NCBI GenBank assembly: GCA_002007465.1
Contig: LNAC01000276.1
Span: 5,808,964-5,872,963 of the forward strand
Reading direction: 5' to 3'
Length of the DNA: 64,000 nt
From: Ailurus styani
Taxonomy: Eukaryota; Chordata; Mammalia; Carnivora; Ailuridae
Translations under genes and position numbers: made by a program
Shown here: one piece after another, positions 56,601 to 64,000 of the stretch
Layout of the letters: each line of letters begins with the position of its first letter
Position numbering within the stretch: the first letter of the stretch is position 1
Notes under the pieces: generated by a model
What the model saw: the letters and a program-made list of their open reading frames with translations, nothing else
Databases searched by the model: none
What the model was told of the DNA's origin: nothing

Positions 56601-59600
56601 ATCTCCCAGAACCCAGACAAGGTGCAGTCGCTCAACGTGGACGCCATCATCCGCGGGGGCCTCACCCGCTTCACGGACCAGCTGGGCAAGCTCTGGTGCT
56701 CGCTGGCTGACTACTACATCCGCAGCGGCCACTTCGAGAAGGTGAGCGGGCCCGGCAGCCGCCGAGGGGAGGGGGGCGGTCCCCCCAGCACGTGGCACTC
56801 GGGGGACGCAGGCGGGCGCGTGCGGGAGCAGAAGACACGCGCGGGTGTGCGCTCTGCCGACGAGCACGCGGGCCTTGGGGTCGGCCAGACCTGAGTTCTT
56901 CCTGGCGGGGCGGCCTTGGGCCCACTAAGCCTGGGCGTCTTCATTTGCAAAGTGAGAGGGACAGTTGCTCCCACACCTGGGAGGAATCCGGCGCCACACT
57001 TGCGCCTGGCGTGAGGGTCGCTCCTGAAGTGTTAGCGCTCCTGTCCGTGTCCTTGTCCGCTTGCTTGTCAGTGGAGGGCACGCCCGGGGTGGAGGTGCCT
57101 GGGGCTCTCAGAGGTCCCGGGCGGGCTGGCTGGGGTGGTTGGGGCCTCGGGGAGGAAGGAGCAGAGGGGGGTGGAGCTGGAGCAGGGGGGAGGCCGGTGA
57201 AGAGCTGGGGAAGGGAGAGCTCCGCAGGCCGAGAGGGCTGGCTGGGCCCGGCCTGAGCGGGACAGAGGCGAGACCAGCTCTGCGTTTTACACTCCGGGCC
57301 GCCACAGGCTGAGGCTGAGGCCAAAGGCAGGAGTCCAGCCAGGAGGCTGCTGGGGCCGGTGGCCCAGCGGGGGCCGTGGGATGACTGGCCAGGGATGGGT
57401 GGGGCGACGGGGCCCAAGCCGAGGGGGCTGGAGTGATGAGGAGAACATGAGCTTCAGACGGGGAGTCGGGCCGGCACGGGGGGCGCTCCACAGCACCGGC
57501 GGAGCCCTCCATGGCCGAGCCGAGGCCAGCGTCCTTGTGGCGCAGAGCTGGGGGACCCCAAGGGCCGGTCACCTCACGAGTCTCCCTGGGTGTCATGCAC
57601 CTTACACGCCTTTCCGTCGAGCCTCTTTCACTCTGCACAAGGGACCGTCACCATCAGTTTGCTGGGGAGGAGTAGGGGCGCAGAGCACTCTGGCGGGACA
57701 AGGGACAGGACGGCCCCACGGCTCTGCTGTCACCACTGAGAGCCTGACAGAGCGGGGTGGCCCTAGCCTGCCGCCGGGGCCGTGCCGTTGGCTTCCCTAT
57801 GCCCACGCAGGTGGACCCCTGTGCCTCCCGCTGCCAGCACTTCCCTGTCACCCTTCCCGTGCCTGCAGGCTCGAGATGTGTACGAGGAGGCCATCCGCAC
57901 CGTGATGACCGTGCGCGACTTCACCCAGGTGTTCGACAGCTACGCGCAGTTCGAGGAGAGCATGATCGCCGCCAAGATGGAGACCACCTCGGAACTGGGG
58001 CGCGAGGAGGAGGGTGAGGGGCCGGGGTGGCGTCCTGGGCTGGTCGGGCTCCAAGGGTCCTGAGCGATGCGGGCAGGGGAGCGGTGCGTCTCCGGGGCCG
58101 TCAGGGGCAGGCAGGGAGGGAGGCCAGCCGAGTGGCCAGGGTGGCTGGAGCCCTGGAGGGTAGCCAGCACGAGGGGTGCTTGTCGGGCCGGGGTGGCCAG
58201 AGGGCTGAGTCCGCCAAGCCCAGGGCGTGCGGTAGGGGCTGGGGGCGAAGGCGGCTGTGTGCGGAGACCCTCACTTCTGCTCCCTGGCCCTCATCCCGGA
58301 GCCCAGATGACGTGGACCTGGAGCTGCGCCTGGCTCGCTTTGAGCAGCTCATCAGCCGGCGGCCCCTGCTGCTCAACAGCGTCTTGCTGCGCCAGAACCC
58401 GCACCACGTGCACGAGTGGCACAAGCGCGTGGCCCTGCACCGGGGCCGCCCCCGGGAGGTGTGTGGTGCCCCCCCGCCCCGCACCAGGGCCGCCCCCGGG
58501 AGGTGTGTGATGGTCCCCCCTAGCTGTGCAACCCCCTCCCCCCGCCCAGGGCCCCGACGGTCCCTCCTGACTTGATCCCTCCTTCCCAGATCATCAACAC
58601 ATACACAGAGGCGGTGCAGACGGTGGACCCTTTCAAGGCGACGGGCAAACCCCACACGCTGTGGGTCGCATTTGCCAAGTTCTATGAGGACAACGGGCAA
58701 CTGGACGATGTGAGTGCTGGGCCATTTGTGCATTTGTGTGTGTGTGTGCACAGATGCGTCTTTGGCCAAAGGATGCAGGGGGCCCAGGTGCCGTCCTGTT
58801 AGCATGAGTGCGCTCTCATGGAGGTGGGGGAGCAGGCAGGGTCTCGACCTGCCCTCTCTGCACCCTGGCAGGCCCGCGTCATCCTGGAGAAGGCCACCAA
58901 GGTGAGCTTCAAGCAGGTGGATGACCTGGCCAGCGTGTGGTGCGAGTGCGGCGAGCTGGAGCTCCGGCACGAGAACTACGACCAGGCCTTGCGGCTGCTA
59001 CGGGTAAGCACAAGTCCGGGTTTGGGGCGGACTTGGGGGTGGCATGGCGTGCTGTGCTGCGTGCCCAGACCCAGGACACCCCTAAGTCCCCGCCGCCGCT
59101 GCCGGCTCCCTGCAGAAGGCCACCGCGCTGCCCGCCCGCCGCGCCGAGTACTTCGACGGCTCGGAGCCCGTGCAGAACCGTGTGTACAAGTCGCTGAAGG
59201 TGTGGTCGATGCTCGCTGACCTAGAGGAGAGCCTGGGCACCTTCCAGGTGAGCTGCGTGGCCAGGTGCCGGGGGCAGGGCGGGGGACGGGGCTGCAGACT
59301 CTGCCCGGGGACTTGCTCCAACCCGCCCCCGCCCCGCAGTCCACCAAGGCTGTGTATGACCGCATCCTGGACCTGCGCATCGCCACACCCCAGATCGTCA
59401 TCAACTACGCCATGTTCCTGGAGGAGCACAAGTACTTCGAGGAGAGCTTCAAGGTGAGGGGCTGGCCTGGGGGTCTCGGGCGGCAGCGGCTTCAAGGTGA
59501 GGGCGGCTGGTCTAGGGGTCTTAGGTGGCAGCGTGTCCTTTGCAGGGCCTCGGGCGCTGTGTTAGTGTCGTCCGGCCGGCCTAACGCGGTATCACAGGCC

Positions 59601-62072
59601 AGGGAACCTAAACAGCGGAAAGGCGTCACCTTAGTCCCAGAGGCTGGAAATCCCAGACCGTGATGTCAGCAGGGCTGGTTTCTCCTGAGGCCTCTCTCCT
59701 CGGCGTGCAGGGGGCCATCTCTTCCCTGTGGCCTCCCATGGTTGTCCCTGGGCGTGTGTCTGTGACTTCACCTCCTCCTTAAGACTCCAGTCGTTGGATT
59801 AGGGCCCACTATAGCGACTTCATTTTTGTTTCCTTTTTAAAGACTTCGTCTCTGACTTCACTTCCATTCTGAGTTCCTGGGGTTACGGCTCTGACAGGAT
59901 TTGGGGGGACACAGTTCACCCCTTAACAGGCCCCGAGCCCTGCTTCTGTGTTTACGGGGCGGGGCTTGGTGTGGGTGCGTGCGGGCTGTTCCCGCTCCGC
60001 GGCCCAGGCCCTGGGTTGTAGGTCTGCGCCTGTGCACGTTATGAGGCCCCACCTGGCTGCGCGACAGGTCCGGGAGACTGGACGCCACTGGGGAGGAGGG
60101 ACACGGCACACGGGCCACCCCCGGGCTGAGTGACGCGGGCTCTGCCCCTTGGCCTGGGCGTGTGAGCCTCCGCGCAGGGCTCTGGGCTCCAGTGTCTGCA
60201 GAGCTGAGGGTTCCCCCTGCCTGGAACGTTATCTGCTGGTGACTCGGCGAGTCCGAGTCCTGCCCTGTTGTCTGGGGCTTCGCAGTCTGTTGAGGGAGGC
60301 GTGTGGCCCCTTTTGACTGTGTCGTGATTGTAGGGGGCGGCGGGGGAGGGGGGAGGCTAGGGAAAGGCCACCTTGCTCAGCCCGAGGGACACGGGGTGGG
60401 GACAAGGGCAGGGCCCGGCAGCCCGGGCGCCAGGCGCTCTCGCCCCGCCTTCCCGCACACGACTCCCTCTCCTGGGGCAGGCGTACGAGCGCGGCATCTC
60501 GCTGTTCAAGTGGCCCAATGTGTCCGACATCTGGAGCACCTACCTGACCAAGTTCATTGCCCGCTACGGGGGCCGCAAGCTGGAGCGCGCGCGGGACCTC
60601 TTCGAACAGGCGCTGGACGGCTGCCCTCCCAAATACGCCAAGAGTGAGGCGGGCAGGGCCGGGGTGGGGCGGGGCACCCGGGGAGGGCTCCGGCCCCTGA
60701 CCTGCTGCTCCCGTCGCAGCGCTGTACCTGCTGTACGCGCAGCTGGAGGAGGAGTGGGGCCTGGCCCGGCACGCCATGGCCGTGTACGAGCGCGCCACCC
60801 GGGCCGTGGAGCCCGCGCAGCAGTACGAGATGTTCAACATCTACGTGAAGCGCGCCGCCGAGATCTACGGCGTCACCCACACGCGCGCCATTTACCAGAA
60901 GGCCATCGAGGTGCCCGGCAGGGGCGGCTGGGGGGCACCCGAGGCCGGCCCAGGGCGTGGGGAGCCTGCTGACGCCCCGCCCCGTGCACCCGGCAGGTGC
61001 TGTCGGACGAGCACGCCCGCGAGATGTGCCTGCGCTTCGCGGACATGGAGTGCAGGCTCGGCGAGATCGACCGGGCGCGCGCCATCTACAGCTTCTGCTC
61101 CCAGATCTGTGACCCCCGGGTAGGGGGAGAGCCTGGCGGGTGGGCAGCGGGGTGCTACAGCCAAGCCGGCCGGCTCACCCGCCTGCCACCCCCTCTGCAC
61201 AGACCACCGGCGCTTTCTGGCAGACGTGGAAGGACTTCGAGGTCCGGCACGGCAACGAGGACACGATCCGGGAGATGCTGCGGATCCGCCGCAGCGTGCA
61301 GGCCACGTACAACACGCAGGTCAACTTCATGGCCTCGCAGATGCTCAAGGTGTCGGGCAGCGCCACGGGCACCGGTGAGCAGCCGCGGCTCCCCCTCACC
61401 CTGGCCGGGCCCCAGGAGCCTGGCCCGAACCTCCTAGTCTGGGAGCTTGGAGTCCACCTCCGCCTCCCCCGCCGCAGACTGAGGGCTCCCTGAGGGCTGG
61501 GTGGTCAGCTTGGGGCACCCCATGGCTGTGGGGAGGGCGGGACCGCTCACACTGTCTGCCCCCGCCCCCCCCCACCCAGTGTCGGACCTGGCCCCCGGGC
61601 AGAGCGGCATGGACGACATGAAGCTGCTGGAGCAGCGGGCGGAGCAGCTGGCGGCCGAGGCCGAGCGGGACCAGCCCCAGCGGGCCCAGAGCAAGATCCT
61701 GTTCGTGAGGTACAGACGGGGCCTGGGGGGAGCCAGCTCTTCTTCGGGGGGGCGGGCAGGGAGGCCGAGTGGTGTGGCCCCCCTCCCTGATCCCTCCCTG
61801 CCTCCAGGAGCGACGCGTCCCGGGAGGAGCTGGCCGAGCTGGCACAGCAAGCCAACCCCGAGGAGATCGAGCTGGGGGAGGATGAGGACGAGGATGAGAT
61901 GGACCTGGAGCCCAATGGTAAGGGGCCGGCCAGCCAGGGTGGTTTGGGGGAGGCAGGGGAGGGCCCCTTTCTGGAATGAGCATGTCCTCCCTCCCTGTCC
62001 CCTCCCGCAGAGGTGCGGCTGGAGCAGCAGTGTGTGCCGGCCGCCGTGTTTGGGAGCCTGAAGGAGGACTGA
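50644..62072 (+). CDS. XAB2: XPA-binding protein 2 (XAB2/SYF1), complete
   Basis: HAT/TPR-repeat scaffold of the Prp19-associated spliceosome complex, also acting in transcription-coupled repair. Nineteen exons: 50644-50694, 54746-54894, 55138-55261, 55424-55621, 56358-56492, 56577-56741, 57869-58013, 58307-58458, 58590-58709, 58872-59003, 59116-59247, 59340-59453, 60481-60643, 60720-60910, 60997-61119, 61203-61374, 61580-61709, 61808-61917, 62011-62072. All phases agree and the total is 855 aa, equal to human. HAT-type helical repeats (for example [29 protein letters not shown]) run through most of the protein; the C-terminus is acidic ([11 protein letters not shown]) and ends FGSLKED. The splice donor of exon 8 is tandemly duplicated 44 bp downstream. 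An AATATA hexamer at 62121-62126 is the likely poly(A) signal. Confidence 0.97.
52069..52266 (+). mobile_element. CAN-SINE inserted in Tigger1
   Basis: gcacctgggtggctcagttgg head and an aatgaataaacaaaatctta tail. It interrupts the Tigger1 body. Confidence 0.88.
52345..52424 (-). mobile_element. CAN-SINE head fragment in Tigger1
   Basis: The complement of a tRNA-like head ends aaccacccaggtgcccc. The 3' part is largely missing. Confidence 0.65.
52420..53447 (+). pseudogene. Dead Tigger1 transposase remnants
   Basis: Fragments of a DDE-superfamily transposase with CENP-B/jerky-like ancestry. One open piece (52433-52633) reads [17 protein letters not shown] and later KNPRTLKN; another (53238-53447) reads [38 protein letters not shown] in its middle. 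The pieces are in different frames and separated by stops. It is not functional, and I have not rebuilt it. Confidence 0.75.
53861..54745. other. Remainder of XAB2 intron 1
   Basis: Positions 53950-54410 may be an LTR or other repeat ('taattatgttaccagcaaaatgggtttattta'), but I cannot name it. No exon was recognised. Confidence 0.35.
55720..55925 (+). repeat. LINE-2 relic in XAB2 intron 4
   Basis: 'ttgctagcacctgctgcgtgtccggga', 'gacagagccaatccctgtg' and 'gtggagctttttggtcc' follow the usual L2 order. Confidence 0.5.
58437..58509 (+). repeat. 44-bp tandem duplication over the XAB2 exon 8 donor
   Basis: The 29-bp stretches at 58437-58465 and 58481-58509 differ at one base. Both carry cgggag|gtgtgtg. 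The first copy supplies the coding end of exon 8; the second lies in the intron. Confidence 0.9.
59540..59930 (-). mobile_element. LTR-like (ERVL/MaLR type) element, antisense, XAB2 intron 12
   Basis: 'gattagggcccactatagcgac' near 59797, 'ccttaagactccagtcgttgg' and 'tttggggggacacagttcacccc' are LTR phrases in reverse orientation. It is old and noncoding. Confidence 0.55.
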
Positions 62073-63259
62073 CCCCACCCTTGCCCCCCACCCATCTTCC
62101 CCACCCACCCATCCTCCCCCAATATAGCCTGTGTTTGTATGTTGTAGTCTGAGCCTCCTTCCTGCTGCCCAGGTGTCATCGGGACTGCCTGCTCCGGGTG
62201 CTCTGGCCCTGGGCCCAGTCCCCCCCACCCCCAGATTGGCTGGTGCCGGAGGTGGGGCAGCTGGGCTCCAGGCCAGGGCCCACGCCCCACCCTCGCCCTG
62301 CAGAGCCAGTTCTGGACTCCGAGGCCAGTCTCTGCTGCCTGAGGCCTCTTTGAGGGCCTTGCCCCCAGCTGCCCAGGTCTTGCCAGCCCGGCCCCGCACT
62401 GGCAGGTGGCGTACTCACCCTCCCCTCTCCAAACTTTCTTCCTGAGCCGGGGCACTGACCTCCTCTCAGGAGAAGGCAGGCCGATGAGCTTAGCAAGGCA
62501 CTTCCCGCCCTGGACGGCAGCCAGTAGTCCTCAGCCCTGGGCCAGGGCTGGGCGTGGTCCTTAGGCCTAAGCTTTGGGAAGCCATTAGTGGGCTTTAAGT
62601 TATTAAGAGATTTTAAGCATCGAGGGACATAATCAGATTTGTGCCCTGAACAGGCCATGGCGGCTGTGAGGGATTGGCTTATGGTGGGGTGGGGGATGGG
62701 GAGACCCAGGTCGTTGGCCTGGACTGGGGGGTGGTCATGGGGATAGAAGGAAGCAAGTGAGACGGAAGAGGCCATTAGGCATCAGGTGGGGGGAAGGAAG
62801 CTGGTCCGGTGTGTTTGAGCCACGGGGAGACCAGGAGCTCAGGCCCGCTCGAGCTCACGGTATATGGCCTACATCTGAGATGTCCATGGCCGTGCCAAGG
62901 ACCTGGACCCTTGGATGTGGAGCTTGGGGGAGAGAAACATGGGAATCCTTTCCAGTGGTGATGACCGAGCCCAGAAATGGAGGCAGGCAGCAGGCAGAGA
63001 GAAAAGCTTAGCAGCTGGCCGCAGACCAAAGGCCAGGAGAGGCCAGTAATCTCCGCACAGAGGAGGAGCGTGGAGTGCACGGCGGGCAGGGAGGCTGTGG
63101 GGAGAGGTCGGGGAAGGGGTGGCCCAGGAGTGGCCACGAGGGGCCCTGGCAGGAGCCACGGCAGGGCTGTCGAGAAAGGAAAACTCTCAGGCAGAGATGT
63201 CAGCGGGTGCCCCAGCCAGCTTCAGGAAGATGCCAACACTCAAGCTCTTTCTAAATTAT
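62073..63259. other. Intergenic DNA between XAB2 and CAMSAP3 3' ends
   Basis: It holds the XAB2 3' UTR (AATATA at 62121-62126). Positions 62565-62720 ('gggctttaagttattaagagattttaag', 'ataatcagatttgtg') resemble the same ancient L2-like element seen elsewhere. No further gene was recognised. Confidence 0.45.
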
Positions 63260-63265
63260 TTTATT
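63260..63265 (-). terminator. CAMSAP3 poly(A) signal AATAAA
   Basis: The minus strand reads ttgaataaaataatt about 227 bp beyond the CAMSAP3 stop. Confidence 0.75.
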
Positions 63266-63491
63266 CAAGAAGGTGGGGAGGACAGACAGGGGACTGAGCT
63301 GAGCCCTGAGTCCCTGAACCTCCCAGCTCAGCCCCCACAGCAGGACAGGACAGAAGTTAGGGGGTAGGGACTCCAGCCCTACCCAGACAAGGTTGGGGAC
63401 AGACGAGACCCAGGAATACCAGCTGATTGTCCTCCAGGCTGTCCTCCGGGAGGGCGAGGCTGGGCCCGCCCCCTGCACCAGCGGCCCGAGG

Positions 63492-64000
63492 CTACTTGGG
63501 GGTGCTGCTGCCCTTCTTGGGAGTCGTGGGCTTCTTGCTCTGCCAGAGGTGGCCCTGGATGGTAAAGGCATCTACGCTCATGGACATGGTCTTGGCAGGG
63601 ATCTGGGTAAAGCGCTTGCGGTCCGAGTTGTACTTGTAGATGCCCTCGACCATGGCGGGCGTGACGGTGCGGGGGCCGTAGCCCGCCAGGCGGGTCAGCT
63701 CCTCCGTCTCCCCGGAGAGCGTGTAGAGGGCCCGGAACTGGCAGCTCGAGTCGCGGAAGAGGATCAGGAAGTGGTTGGCCTTGCTCTTCTCAATTTCCTG
63801 GTGGGGTGGGGGACACGGTTGACCAGCGCGCAGGGCCCCCAAACCCCCGCTGGCCCTCAGCCCCAGGCGCGGGCTCACCTCGAGAATGCGGTTCTTCTGT
63901 GGTTCGTTCACCTTGCCCGCCAAGCAGCAGTGAGACAGGGCGTTGTGGATGATGAACTTGTTGGACTTGGCGCTGGGCTCCTTGTACAGCCGAGGACCTA
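63492..64000 (-). CDS. CAMSAP3: CAMSAP3 (Nezha) C-terminus, partial at window edge
   Basis: Microtubule minus-end binding protein. Two exons are visible on the minus strand: the one running from the window edge to 63879 (reads LYKEPSAKSNKFIIHNAL and CCLAGKVNEPQKNRILE) and the last, 63797-63494/63492 (IEKSKANHFLILFRDSS, GYGPRTVTPAMVEGIYKY, ending KKGSSTPK then TAG). Together they are most of the CKK domain, the globular C-terminal module that recognises the microtubule lattice near minus ends. The rest of the gene lies to the right of the window. It converges on XAB2, as in human. Confidence 0.95.
   Translation of the reverse strand, partial: GPRLYKEPSAKSNKFIIHNALSHCCLAGKVNEPQKNRILEVSPRLGLRASGGLGALRAGQPCPPPHQEIEKSKANHFLILFRDSSCQFRALYTLSGETEELTRLAGYGPRTVTPAMVEGIYKYNSDRKRFTQIPAKTMSMSVDAFTIQGHLWQSKKPTTPKKGSSTPK

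Noticed and set aside
61396..62455. Several long minus-strand open frames (up to 321 aa)
   Set aside because: They are antisense to XAB2 exons 16-19 and arise from GC-rich codon complementarity.

Overview
This is vertebrate nuclear DNA: intron-split genes with GT-AG boundaries, CpG-island promoters, MIR/L2/L1 relics and many copies of the carnivore tRNA-derived SINE (CAN-SINE). The SINE wording (a 'gcctctgccttc' head and a 'ctgcctacttgtgatct' tail) suggests Carnivora, probably a mustelid; the exact species cannot be read from the window. Three assembly gaps (10355-10357, 22344-22967, 38730-39274) and one single N (31557) are present.

The gene order matches human 19p13.2 read in reverse: FCER2 (+, 1082-7091), TRAPPC5 (-, 11859-12425), MCEMP1 (-, about 15.1-17.4 kb), RETN (-, 22968-23882 visible), STXBP2 (-, 34926-43359), PCP2 (+, 46964-48801), PET100 (-, 48911-50334), XAB2 (+, 50644-62072) and the 3' end of CAMSAP3 (-, 63492 to the window edge). 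I rebuilt exon chains by hand from splice sites and reading phase. The summed lengths come to 855 aa for XAB2, 136 aa for PCP2 and 188 aa for TRAPPC5. STXBP2 reaches 593 aa if its gap hides a normal exon 11. These equal the human lengths as I recall them, which supports intact genes.

Layout: 0-7 kb is FCER2, with both alternative first coding exons and a large minisatellite in the intron before the lectin exons. 7-11.9 kb is FCER2 downstream DNA, an L2 relic, a SINE pile-up and MER5-like elements. 11.8-14.3 kb is TRAPPC5 with its CpG island. 15-17.4 kb is MCEMP1. 17.4-24.2 kb is repeats plus RETN, whose last exon runs into a gap. 24.2-34.9 kb is a repeat-rich intergenic block (L1, SINE arrays, MLT1-like LTR) where I recognise no gene. 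35-43.4 kb is STXBP2. 43.5-46.9 kb is intergenic. 47-50.3 kb holds PCP2 and PET100 tail to tail. PET100 and XAB2 share a 309-bp bidirectional promoter. XAB2 intron 1 carries a near full-length dead Tigger1 transposon.

The genes do not form one pathway: FCER2, MCEMP1, RETN and STXBP2 have immune or secretory roles, while TRAPPC5, PET100, XAB2 and CAMSAP3 are housekeeping or cytoskeletal and PCP2 is neuronal. I found no convincing new biological system. The most noteworthy points are in FCER2 (open-frame minisatellite abutting the lectin exon, GC donor for the b-isoform, EPN/WND lectin site, missing C-terminal tail), a duplicated splice donor in XAB2, a SINE foldback, and paired homeodomain-type sites in PCP2 intron 1.
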